From Hyperoplus lanceolatus (lineage: Eukaryota > Chordata > Actinopteri > Uranoscopiformes > Ammodytidae): a stretch of DNA of 64,000 nucleotides. The position numbers were made by a program, and so were the translations under genes. The DNA lies in the NCBI GenBank assembly GCA_026929865.2, contig CM049405.1:23820001-23884000 (forward strand), written 5' to 3'. This document shows, piece by piece, positions 52,784-64,000 of this stretch (positions are counted from its first letter, which is position 1; every line of letters begins with the position of its first letter). The notes beneath the pieces are model-generated. The model was given only the letters and a program-made list of their open reading frames with translations, had not been told where the DNA came from and made no database searches.

Positions 52784-53204
52784 GGAATGTCTCTCAATCA
52801 CGAGGAAGTTGCTCTGCAGTTTTGCAATGTAACTTTTATTCATAACAGGGTTTGCTTCAAACAGGATAAAAAACATTGTTTCAATATGAATTATATTGTG
52901 ATAAAAAGAAGGGGAAAATGAATGACAAAATGTTACAAATAAGAAGACAAATGAAACTTAAAATAATATATATATACAGTATCTCACAAAAGTGAGTACA
53001 CCCCTCACATTTCTTCACATTTTTCTTTATATCTTTTCATGGGACAACAATGAATAAATGACACTTTGATACAATGTAAAGTAGTCAGTGTACAGCTTGT
53101 ATAACAGTGTAAATTTACTGTCCCCTCAAAATAACTCGACACACAGCCATTAATGTCTAAACTGCTGGCAACAAAAGTGAGTACACCCCTTAGAAAAAAT
53201 TTAC

Positions 53205-53530
53205 AAATTGGGCCCAAAGTGTAAATATTTTGTGTGGCCACCATTATTTTCCAGCACTGCCTTAACCCTCTTGGGCATGTAGTTCACTAGAGCTTCACAG
53301 GTTGCAACTGGAACCCTCTTCCACCCATTTATGACAGCATCACAGAGCTGGTGGATATTAAAGACATTGCGCTCCTCCACCTTCCATTTGAGGATGCCCC
53401 AAAGATGCTCAATAGGGTTTAGGTCTGGAGACATGCTTGGCCAGGCCATAACCTTTACCCTCAGCTTTTTTAGCAAGCCACTGGTCGTTTGGAGGTGTGT
53501 TTGGGGTCTTATCATGTTGCAATACCACCC
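53205..53530 (-). pseudogene. Tc1-like transposase C-terminal fragment, inverted copy
   Basis: On the minus strand it reads KVMAWPSMSPDLNPIEHLWG, then a WKRVPVATCEALVNYMPKRV segment and a VLENNGGHTKY end. This is the conserved C-terminal part of Tc1 transposase, with the NPIEHLWG block that holds the last catalytic acidic residue region. Just upstream a one-base deletion breaks the catalytic HDNDPKH block. It duplicates the C-terminal part of the plus-strand copy. Confidence 0.88.
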
Positions 53531-53544
53531 TGCGGCCCGTTTAC

Positions 53545-54362
53545 GAAGGTTGAGTGCACATGGTCAGCGCGTACACAGAGGTTGGCTTTGGAAAATAGAC
53601 GTATGAGTGCTGCCAGCATTGCTGAAGGGCTTGAAGGGGTGGGGGGTCAACCTGTCAGTGCTCAGACCATACGCCCACTCTGCATCATACTGGTCTGCAT
53701 GGCTGTCATCCCAGAAGGAAGCCTATTCGAAAGATGATGCACAAGAAACCCCACAAAAGTTTGCTGAAGACAAACAGACTACGGACATGGATTACTGCAA
53801 CCATGTCCTGTGGTCTGATGAGACCAAAATACATTTATTTGGTTCAGATGGTGTTAAGAGTGTGGAGCGGCAACCAGGTGAGGAGTACAAAGACAAGTGT
53901 GTCTTGCCTAGAGTCAGCATGGTGGTTGGAGTGTCTGGTCTGGGGCTGCATGAGTGCTGCCAGCACTGGGGATCCACAGTTCATTGAATTCTAACATGTA
54001 CTGTGTCATACTGAAGCAGAGCATGATCCCCTCCCTTCATAAACTGGGCCGCAGGGCAGTACTGCAACATGATAACGACCCCAAACACCCCTCCGAAAGA
54101 CCACTGGCTTGCTAAAGAAGCTGAGGGTAAAGGTTATGGACTGGCCAAGCATGTCTCCAATCTTAAACCCTATTGAGCATCTTTGGGGCATCCTAAAACG
54201 GGAGATGGAGGAGCGCAAGGGCTCTAATATCCACCAGCTCCTTGATGTCGTCATGAATGGGTAGAAGAGGGTTCCAGTTGCAACCTGTGAAGCTCTAGTG
54301 AACTGCATGCCCAAGAGGGTTAAGGCAGTGCTAGAAAATAATGATGGCAAAACAAAATATTG
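53545..54362 (+). pseudogene. Tc1-like transposase, N-truncated and frameshifted
   Basis: On the plus strand, in several frames: NRRMSAASIAEGLEG and PVSAQTIR (second helix-turn-helix region), HVLWSDETKIHLFGSDGVK (first catalytic Asp in WSDE), QPGEEYKDKCVLPR, a damaged HDNDPKH region near 54065-54095 and a diverged PIEHLWG region near 54170-54190. The first DNA-binding region is missing. Frameshifts and at least one in-frame stop (near 54262) inactivate it. The usual product is about 340 residues. Confidence 0.88.
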
Positions 54363-57104
54363 ACACTTTGGGCCCAATTTGGAATTTTTTCTTAGGGGTG
54401 TACTCACTTTTGTTGCCAGCAGTTTAGACATTAATGGCTGTGTGTCGAGTTATTTTGAGGGGCAGTACATTTACACTGTTATACAACACTGACTACTTGA
54501 CATTGTATCAAAGTGTCATGTATTCAGTGTTGTCGCATGGAAAGATATAATGAAATATTTGAATAAATGTTAGGGGTGTACTCACTTTTGTGAGATACTG
54601 TATATAACACCTTTTTACGATTGTTGCCTAGTGTACCCTAATGCTGTTAATAACCACTTCAATAGGCCTCATCTTAGCTAAGCCATTGGTGATAACAAAA
54701 GGTCTACCTTTCATAACAGACACTTTGATTTGGTGATCAAATAATCGATGACGGATGAAATTACTTATCCGAGAGTGTCAAAGAGCATATCTAGAATAAG
54801 GATTATATCTGCCCTCACCACCCCTACAGTTTGCACTGGAACAAGTAAGAAAAAGAAAGAAAAGGAACCTATATACGAATACATTGGATTCACATTGACA
54901 TATACTTTCCCTCTGCATCTGGACCGCATTGTGTGTTCATTTGCTCTAAACTACACAGATATACCCTTACAATTTTACAGCGAATATGTCAAAACAGGAA
55001 CATGTCAAGAGAAAAGAATCCGCTTCAACATTAAGACATATGATTATAAAGTCAAAGGCTGGTGGGGGGAGGGGGCAAAGCAATTGAAAAATAGAATGAA
55101 AATGGCGATGACAGCGAAACAATCAAGTAGTTGAATACGTAGCTAAAGCATGCCGGTTTTGATTAAGGCCCCAAACTCCCCAAGGTCCCTGGTCCCCATG
55201 TAACCCGAAACCAAAAGAGCAGTAGGCGACTGGGCGGTGATTACAGAAAAAGGAGGGCCTCATTTGTAAGAAAGTGAAAAGCGCAAGTTTTGTGCATGTG
55301 AAAAGAAAACTCAGACAAAGTCTCAAGTCGTGGACAATTGCTTTTTTTTCAGTACAAAGCACTAAACTCTGAACCTCAAATTGATTTCAAGTACCTTTCT
55401 ATAACTATCTTAAGCATCATTTATTTCCCGGGGTACTCCACCGGTTCTAAACAAGATGGTCACCCAGTGTTTACAGTAGTGTATTGTCTTCTGTGGCCCT
55501 GGAGAACTTTGGACGAAAGTGAAGTGTGAAAAATTAACGGTGATGATGTCATAGTGATGTAATCCGTGTCAACTACTTGGGTTTGGCGGTATTTACAACA
55601 GAAAGCCTGTGCTACAAAACTAGGGTCATTGAGTTTGAATGTCTTGAGCGGAGACAGACAAAAATATGTTATTAAGTTGCATTACCCTAATTCTAAGATT
55701 CTGTGTTTTGGGAGTTTAGTCCATATTAGGGATTTAAAGTCAGGGTAACTTGACCTCTGCTGTATTGATTATGGACTTTATGGAATATACACAATTCTTA
55801 GTGTACGTCCTAAACCTGTTGTGCCTGATTGATATTGATTGCATCTATATACAAAATAGACGATGAATAATCTAAATATGAGCTATCATACAATATACAC
55901 CGATACATTCTATTTTTAAAATCTGTACCATATCATAAAAACATTCCCATGCTATACCTAAGAATTTTGAATATAGACCTTTGTATTGTACAAGTGTACT
56001 CTGTCATTGAGCCCATTTCTAAACTGAATTACTGCCAGAAGGCGCTTCCATCAACACACCAAATGAAACATTTGGGGGACAAATTGACGACATTGTCAGT
56101 GAAGTATTTCTTACCCAGACTACAACAGTGATAACAGAGTGATTTTCATCAAGCCCTGATATTTTGGAAGGCTCAAAAACAAGACACCAGAAACTTGGAA
56201 GAGAGTTCCATATGCTATCTCAGTCTAAGACACGGCACAATGGAGCAGAGACATGGTGAAGCAATTACAGTTTGGACCCTCGCCAAACTCCAGGCTCCAG
56301 AGCAAATCCAGGGTTAACTCTTGTCCGCTTATCTTGACTCCATTCAAGAAGAAGAAGAAAGAAAGAAAAAACTTGGTAAATTCTCTTTACAGTCTGTTTC
56401 CAGTGCCGAATTCCATTCATTAAACCTTGACAATGCTGTCGTTTTATACGTCTCAAAGAATCGCCCAAAGCAAATTATTGCTTGGGCTTTTGTACACTAC
56501 ACAAACAAATGTCTACAGACTGATTTATCATATAATTATTATACTATTTTGTTTGGCTTTCCATTTAGGAGAAAACAAACAAACAAGAAACATCTGTCTC
56601 CTGAGGTTGGAGATGGTCCTCTTAAGAGTTTAAGGCATTGATTGTGGCTTTTGATGGCCTTGATTAGAAAGCGTTTTCCCTTTCCCCCTGTAGCCTCAAA
56701 GGCCCTCAATCTAAAACCACATTGAATATCTTAACGGCCCCTGCCTGGTTCTTGATAATGATCCACAGTTGTGATCTTCGTCAGACCAACTCTTCTGTGG
56801 GGAATGGGGTGCCACATGCTGCCACTGTATTATTCTTAATCTTCTCTTTGAAACGCACCACATTAACAGCATGTGAGGTCACACTGTACTGTATGCTTTA
56901 GTTAAGGAGAGGGGCAATGAATCATGACTCGCAAAGGCAATAAAGACTGTCGTGATTTTAGCGGCTCCAGCTTTCTCTCGAGTAGATTTTCGTTGTAAGA
57001 ACTTATTACCAGTATGCGCCCACTAGTTTCCACCAATCTCTGTAAACCAACCAAAACTTTGACTATATTGTGTCAGGTAACCGACGTGATCTTTTTCTGT
57101 CATC

Positions 57105-57328
57105 CACTCCAAGACCGTGGTAGGATGGCATAGAGGAAAGAGGGGCCCACCAGTAACCATGGGGTCGCTGGTTCGATCCCCGACACCGGACAGGAGGGTG
57201 TTATTTGTAAAACTAGTGGTGGTTGGTATTACATCTACAGTGCCCACCATCTCTACCATTGTCTCCTTGAGCAAGGCACTTAACCCCAAACTGCTCCAGG
57301 GGCGCTGTAATATGGCTGACCCAGTGCT
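57105..57328 (+). repeat. tRNA-derived SINE, 5' part (split by an insertion)
   Basis: B box ggttcgatccc at 57170-57180 with a tRNA-like head before it. It is followed by the block gagcaaggcacttaacccca and ctgctccaggggcgctgtaa, typical of a widespread fish SINE body. It runs straight into the TTAA element at 57329. The likely 3' tail lies at 58254-58330. Confidence 0.8.
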
Positions 57329-58253
57329 TTAAAGCCACTACGAGTAACATGGCACGTTGGCGTCCCCTTTGGACAAAAGCGGTAGTATTTTTACGACGCC
57401 CGCTGTTGCAAAGCTGTTTTATAGCTCGTGCCACGCGCGTGAGAGTGAACTGAGAAGGGAGCAACATAGTGCATGTCCGTGTGTTGAAAGTGTGAGGACT
57501 CTTTTCGGCTCCGTGAGAGTGGTTTTGACACTGCATGAACTAATGCCAGTCACTGCCACACGCACCTGATTGCAGCAGTGTCACCTAACTACTCTCTCTC
57601 ACGGAGCTGAAAGATTACGTGTCCGACTCCTCACAGAAAGCGAATGAACGAGAGACGGCAGTTAGTATGGATCACGATGAGGTAATGTGTTTATGTTGTT
57701 GTAAATAATTACTATTTCAGATAATGGTTATCTGATGATGGTGAAGCAAAGCAAACTTTGTGTTAGTACCAACCGCTCATTCATTTAGGAGTAAACACTG
57801 CAGTCTAGTTTCGCTCTCGTGAAATTGTATACACGTTAATTGGCAACGCCCTCGTCCCCCCGTAGCCTATATCACTCTCCCTTTTAGCTTTTCTTCATTG
57901 CATTTTCTTTTTTTTTCTTTGATGGTTCAGCCCCGTTATCAGTCATTATGACGACAAATAACTGTATCAAACAAGGCTCCCGCTCCCCTTCCCTCACCTG
58001 GAGGGATAGGCTTCTCAATTCACGTTGCTGCGCCACACTGAAATCTGCGACCATAGATATGTGACCATAGAGCTTGCACGAGCGAACCGAAAATCGGACT
58101 GGGTGTGCGACCAGACCAAAAGCAGTAATAAAAACTATTTAAAAACGTCTTTCTTTGCACTGATGGTCTTGTTTGCTGTTAAAGGTAATTTATGATTAGA
58201 GGAAACATGAGGCTGTTTAAAAGATATTTAAATGTTACTCGTAGCCGCTTTAA
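57329..58253 (+). mobile_element. 925-bp TTAA-flanked non-autonomous element, copy B (complete)
   Basis: TTAA at 57329-57332 and 58250-58253. The left end aaagccactacgagtaacat and right end atgttactcgtagccgcttt are inverted repeats with two mismatches. The interior is nearly identical to copy A at 10502-11423, same orientation, about 47 kb away. It differs by scattered substitutions and small indels that break the frames, so it is non-coding. It is inserted inside a SINE. Confidence 0.85.
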
Positions 58254-58330
58254 CCCCCTCCAAAGTGTGCTTACTTGAGAGGGTCACAAATTTAAATGTA
58301 GCAATTCACGAATAAAGTAACTTAACTTAA
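58254..58330 (+). repeat. SINE 3' tail, after the insertion
   Basis: Reads ccccctccaaagtgtgctta, cttgagagggtcacaa and cacgaataaagtaactta. This is like the tail of fish SINEs that end in an aataaagta-type sequence, and it continues the body interrupted at 57328. Confidence 0.6.
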
Positions 58331-58748
58331 CCATAGAAGCAAAAAGTGCATTCAATGAAAGATAGGAGCTGGGCACTTGTATGTACCACTGTTCTCGATG
58401 TCAGCCCACACACTAGAGTTGAGGCGTACTTTTATGAGATTCACCATGTCAAAAAACACCACTGTACTACTTCCAAGCGTCGATAGCGCCGGTTGACACT
58501 CCAGAAAAGCTGTGAGTCTTTCACAAATCCCCCACGGATTGGTAATGGCATGTCTTCTTGTGTGGTGTGGTGTGCAAATGTCACAGGGTGGGCGAGAAGA
58601 AACATAGATTTGAGTTTTAGGTGCCACAATCCCAGAAATATGCAGGAATACAATTCACACACAAAACAATTCTGTAAGAGGAAACAATATGTATCAAAAT
58701 ATATTCTGATCTTTTAGGGGAGAGAAGAACTCACCAGTCAAATGTTTA

Positions 58749-58910
58749 AAGCGAGACACTGCAGGCTAATAGTTTTGTCCTTTTTGCTTCAAAAACGTGT
58801 TTTCTTTCATACACGTATAAATAAAAGATCATACATGTACATTGAGCTGTTTATTTGACTAAAACAGGTCTGTCTGCATCTGTATATTTCTTCTATAGCC
58901 TCCAACCATC
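58749..58910 (-). repeat. interspersed repeat family 'gcgagacactgcag', inverted end
   Basis: It starts gcgagacactgcaggctaat but then continues with the reverse complement of the far end of the 24345-24740 copy (gtataaataaaagatc, tgtttatttgactaaaacag, gtctgtctgcatctgtat). So both ends of this family seem to start with the same terminal motif, meaning it has terminal inverted repeats. Confidence 0.55.
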
Positions 58911-61900
58911 AAGACTTTTTTTATAGCATTTCTGTGGCTTTTCCAAGATTTTGGTCCACATTCTTTTAACAGACTGCTTTAAGGAACTCCTTGTGACTAT
59001 CCTGACTGCACAATTCTGAAGGTTATTACAGAAGGATTTTTTCATTGGTAACTCCTGCCTTGTAACATTGCATGTGTATTTTTGTGCACATGCAGTAGAA
59101 AAATAAATGTGGGACCCAACAACTCTGTACTGTTACCAGAGGTCTAAAACAGGGTCACCACCGGCGTTTAATTAAAAGGATTGGTTAAAGACCAGGGAGT
59201 GTATGAATTCCATCATGTGGATCTACTGAGCTGGTGTCGGTGTAGAATGATGGGGGGAGGGGGGCGGGGGGGGTGCAAGCATAAGGGCAGCCATGAGTGA
59301 GTGTTTCTTCTGTACAAAGACTCTATTTAAAGCAAACCACTGTGACATAAGGCCTATGGAAACAGAGCTCTGTTTCTATAGCGATAGGCCAGACCAAAGC
59401 CATCTGATCTCCCCCGTGTCAGACCGCCACTTGTCAGCTCATATTAGGGCCGGCGGTTGGTTGCCCCTGCTTACATGTGGTACCCATCACCCCCCAGACC
59501 ATGAGGTGGAAATTCTGGTTTGACTGCGGCAGCGCTTTGCCCCCCGGGGGGATGCTCAGTGCTGGGATCACCTCAGGTTATATGTGCCGTGTTATGACAG
59601 CCTAATGGTGCTAGTAACTGTGTGGCAGCTAGAGTGGCGGTTAGCTAGAGGACAGAGCAAAAGAAAGGCAGTGTTGCATTGGCGGCAGTTAAAGACACAT
59701 TATTGTTGGCTTTAAGTGCTTTGGACATCTGTATTTGAATTAAAACAAGGTCCAAGAGTATCTTGAAATGGCATCAAGATTGGGTGGTACAAGAACAAGT
59801 GTTTTGGAGTCTCCTCTCCAAAGTTAAATCAGGATACAAAGATTGGAAAATTTGTTTGGGGTCAGACGATCTGCTTTGAAAAAAAATGTATGTATAAACA
59901 TATGTTTTAGGCCAAGCTTTCATAACTAGGCTATTGTTGAAGCATGTTCTTGTTGGCTATACTGCTGTGTGGAAAGATGGTCACCCAAAAACGAGAACCT
60001 TGTATTATTGTTGTTACTCTACCTGCCAAACAGTCACACTCTTGTGGCAATTACACAGTCTCTATTCTGCTTAAACTAAACACTAACCACATATACTCCC
60101 AGACATAGGCACAAGGCTCATTTCACAAAGCTGACTTAAGTTAATGCACACCTGCAAAAACAGCCCAATTGCAGCTTACCTTGCATGAGTAAGTCAGTGT
60201 ATTTGTATTTGTAATGTATTCTAATGTAAAAAGATGCCTCAACAGATGCCAAATACAACTTTTGTGTTGTCCAGAAATTCCTGTCCTCTAATTTCTTGGA
60301 GATCATCACCTATTTTTTAACCAAACATTCTCCCAGAGGTTTCCCTAATCAAGTGAACATTTAGGAAAATAAACTTCCATTGAGGTTTTTTGCCACCTCT
60401 TTTCAAGGTTACTGAATTTTAAAGAAGTATAAAAAACTCTAACCCAAACATTGCTTCACAACTTGTCGATTTGTAGTTTTGCAGTAGTATCCATATACTA
60501 TATGTGACCCTACATCTTCTACACTTCTCGGAACATTTATTAACTTAGGTCAATATTTGCTCATGTCTGTCATAACGGCTTACTGTGCCAGTCTGGCTGT
60601 TAATTGGCAATGTTGTCATGGCTTTTGTTTTAACTGTTCCAAAAATCGTAATGATTTTTATGAAGTGATTTCCAGTCTGTAAAGGGTACAAGTCCCCAGG
60701 GTGTGGGCAGCTTGTGCCAACCCCCCCTCACCCCTTCATCCTTCTGGCCAAGACGCCTACAAGTCTCCACCAATGGAGATTGGCCTGGCCTCATGGAAGG
60801 AAATATTATAAAGAGTGGAACAGCTAATTGGCAAGAGCCCAGACACACCACCCCTGCGTTCCAAATCTCATAATCTTTACTACTTTTTACTACTCTTAAT
60901 ACTACAGCTGACCATACAAATTATGAAGTTAGCGTGTGGTAGGCATACAATTGCAAAAACTTTTACTTACATATTTCATCATAACATTATATATCGCATT
61001 ACTGTTTGTTTGCACATGGAGCCTCCGGTGCGCAATGAGTTGTGGGTCAGAATCGCCACAAAAGATTGGTGATTTCCACACTAAAAGTTACGACCGGATG
61101 TAGCAGGGCATAGGGAAATTTCTCAGTATGCTGCATCTGACCACATGTATTGGGACATCCTTAATCTTTTTCTACCATACTTCATAGCAGGGAAGTATGA
61201 GAATTGGAACGCAGCCCGCAAGTGCTAATAAACATGCAAGCAGAATGGCCACAGCAAATAGAGAGTGCAGGATCCAGATGGAGGAGGCTGGGGAAGAGGG
61301 GGTCCAACACTCACTGAGGCTCTCTGTGTGAGCCCCTGGCCCTCTGTCTGGGGCTTAGGCTACTTCCTCCTCTATAATGAAGGGGTTATCCACCCTGCAC
61401 AATGGAGAAATTAAATTGCGAAACCTTGCGAGGTAAATTACTGCTTTTCCTGGGAGCCAGAGGAAGTGTCTTGATATGTAAACAATACCCCCCTCTTCAG
61501 CTGAGTACCCTCTCTCTCGCTCTTCCTCCCTCCTTCTCCTCCGTCACCCCCTCTCTCCACTTGCCTCCCTTTGTCCTGTGGGAATTTCAGATGGGCCAGA
61601 TTCTCTCTTAAGACCGCAACTCCGGTGAATAAAGAGGATTTACAGTACCTTTATCTCTTGAGCATCGCCAATCTGTTTGCCAAAGCTAACACTAAAGAGA
61701 ATGTGCGCGGCGCTCATGCAAAAAGCATGCAGAGATACACTCAAATGTTTAAACAATTAGTATTTCGCTAAATTTAGCGGAGGTAAAAATTGATCAAGCT
61801 GTGGGTCTGTTTTTTTGGAAAAGGACCCTGTAGGGAGGTGGGCATTGATGGCAATGATACACTCTGCATCTAGGAATGAAACTCAGCTTGAGTGTGCTTA

Positions 61901-63824
61901 ATGAAGAAGCACCAAGCCACAACACACCAAACAGTAGACAACTGTTACCATGACATTCGATGCCAAATGTATAATCTCTGATAAAACAACAGTGTGGAGA
62001 ACAGGCTGCATTAAGCCTTAAAGGTTAAGAGGTGAGGGTGAGACTTTACATCCACACTAAGCCAGCTAAATTAAAAAAATGCTGTCCAAACTACAGTAGG
62101 TTAGAAAAAACAATAATGCTATGTCCACAATGAAAGGCCTAAACAGTCGGACGACAACTTAAATCTACTTTTCTTTTCAGTCAGCATACAACAAAGCAAG
62201 GTTTCAAATGTACCCTGCCTAAACTGGATTTATAGTTGTCTGGGTAGTGTTGTGGCTATGCTGAAATGAATGACTGAACGATACTAATGCAGGGTCTTAC
62301 ATTCAGCAGCAAATACCAAACAAAAAACGCTGCAGACCTTACCACCATCCCTTGTATTACAAAGTAAATGAAAGAATGTAGACACAATTACTGTTGGGAA
62401 TATAATTAAAGCACAATCGGGCTGGATCACATACAGAACATCCATTTGGTCCCGCCATAGCGCTGTCAACAGGTGAAATTACACTAAATTATAAATCAAA
62501 ACCTATAAATACAGCTTCTGTGTGGATATACTCTTAGGGGGCATTACTGGGAACTTGTGTGTATGAGTGAAAGTATAGGGCTGAAAACTAATGATAGATT
62601 TCACTGTTGAGTAATCTGTTCTGAAAAATGTTGATCTGATATGATAATCTGAAAATTACTGTACCAACACAATTCCACCCCTGAGCCAAGGTATCCTTAT
62701 ATTGTTTTGTTTTGGATGATTTAGAACCAAAAAGTGTTGAATTTACAATGAGAAATAAAAAAAAATCTTCCATTTGAGCAATTACAACCAGTCAATGTTT
62801 GGCACTTTTGATTGATGAACGACTTGAATGTAAACAGTTGACAACGTATTTTATATTACCAAGTTAAAACATTGAGTTGAGTTTGTGGGATGATAAGCTA
62901 CTAGAAATCATTGGAGCGACCCCAAATATGTGACGCTGGTGGTCAAACAATCCAAACACAGCCGTATACCGTGCACATTAGATCCACGTCTGCCGCGAAC
63001 ATGTCTGTATTTGCTGCTGCGAAAGGGGATGACCCCGCGCTATACTCTTTGAAGCCACAGCCAAATATTCTCAGGCTTAGCAAACACCGTTGGGGGAAAT
63101 CACCTGGCAAACAAAACACAGGCTTACACGCTATACCTACACACACACAGGCGTTCATTCAACAAACCCCTTTTCACTCGCAGACAGTTTATTAGGCAGC
63201 CGCCTCCTTCCACTTACGTAACCAAGCTAAAGCAAAGCAATGAACCTTGGGAGAGTAGTTATGTCTTCATGGGACCGAACTTCAACATGTTTGGATGTTT
63301 ATTTGACAGAAAGAGATTTGATTTTTTGGATTTTACGTGTTGGTATCTTTCAATGAATGGATTTGAGACCTGAAACACTGTTTGCAACAATGTCAAATAA
63401 GTCTAATACTTAGTTCATTTGTAACTGGAGATAAATATCACGCTTTATCTTATGAAGAGCCTTCCTCGTTTCCAAACAATGTTCACAATTTCTCTTACCA
63501 ACAACTATTATTCGTTTTTATTTTGGGACTCCATGGATCCCAAATTGCCCTTCAGATATTTACATATTGTACTGGTTTGTAGTGTAACCAGAAAAACATA
63601 AAGGAAGTCCTGTTGACACTTTGCTCAATTGCATTTTTATATTTAGCAAGAGCTACGTTTGTGACCACACCTTTTTAAGAGGATCCCATCCAAGCAAAAT
63701 ATGCACTGTTAAGCACTTCAGGCCAAAGTATCGGCCAAGGGGCAAAACTTAATGTTTTGGGTTGAAGTTGAAATGGGTAGAATATAACATTTAAATCCCA
63801 GACATCATGTTTCTGGAGACCAAG

Positions 63825-63850
63825 TGGTTTCTTTGGTACCAAAGAAACCA
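63825..63850. repeat. 26-bp perfect palindrome
   Basis: The half tggtttctttggt is followed at once by its exact reverse complement. No spacer; no assigned function. Confidence 0.9.
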
Positions 63851-64000
63851 TGCCAGGCGTAGCACTCAATCATCTGTTTCTACTTCTAAGACCTGCCAGC
63901 TGTTACAGAACCACTGCCCCTTATTCCTGTTTCTCTTGGTATATTTCCTGCAGCTTAATGATGAATGACATTACAAATCACTTTTCCATATGGCAGCATT

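Larger units (their letters stand above)
52977..54600 (+). mobile_element. Tc1-like transposon, rearranged and inactive
   Basis: The ends cagtatctcacaaaagtgag and ctcacttttgtgagatactg are perfect inverted repeats, flanked by TA on both sides (the Tc1/mariner target). Each end carries a second acaaaagtgagtacacccct-type repeat about 190 bp inward (53170-53200 and 54390-54420), an IR/DR layout. The left arm up to about 53540 is an inverted copy of the right arm and includes the transposase C-terminus, so the element lacks a normal 5' half. Transposase is represented by two broken pieces. Confidence 0.9.

Noticed and set aside
54748-55134. 128-codon plus-strand open frame
   Set aside because: Composition is like translated intron; no homology recognised and no exon borders around it.

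Overview
This window looks like a piece of a teleost fish genome, probably an acanthomorph/percomorph. The reasons are one vertebrate developmental gene with large introns, many long (CA)n microsatellites, tRNA-derived SINEs of a type common in fish, a Tc1-like transposon, and several families of short non-autonomous DNA transposons. Species cannot be named from the sequence alone.

The only protein-coding gene I can support is gli2, on the minus strand. It encodes the Hedgehog-pathway zinc-finger transcription factor GLI2. Twelve coding exons (called e1 to e12 here, in transcript order) run from 39922 down to the stop codon at 2055. All eleven introns between them have GT-AG borders, and the reading frame is continuous through every junction, giving 1,479 visible residues. 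The parts lie in the expected order: N-terminal repressor region (e1-e4), SUFU-binding SYGH motif (end of e4), linker (e5-e7), five C2H2 zinc fingers (e7-e10), then the PKA-site processing cluster and the activation domain (e11-e12). The amino-terminal coding exon with the start codon and the 5' UTR are not seen and probably lie beyond 64000. The 3' UTR lies below 2055. The C-terminal tail points to GLI2 rather than GLI1 or GLI3; gli2a versus gli2b is not resolved.

Layout: 1-2054 is 3' UTR and flank with a CA repeat. From 2055 to 17394 ten exons (e12 to e4) sit close together. From 17395 to 39816 there are three longer introns (9.2, 3.1 and 9.7 kb) around e3 and e2. From 39923 to 64000 there is more than 24 kb of exon-free sequence, presumably the large 5' intron. 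The introns hold nearly all of the unusual material: a near-perfect 357-bp foldback element 41 nt from a splice donor; at least four families of elements that begin TTAAAG and sit on TTAA sites; one of these nested in another repeat, with an unfilled relative of the site elsewhere in the window; a second copy splitting a SINE; and a rearranged Tc1-like element whose left half is an inverted copy of its right end.

I found no second gene, structural RNA gene, CRISPR array or new multi-gene system. The most informative signals are the transposon structures and their closeness to gli2 splice sites.
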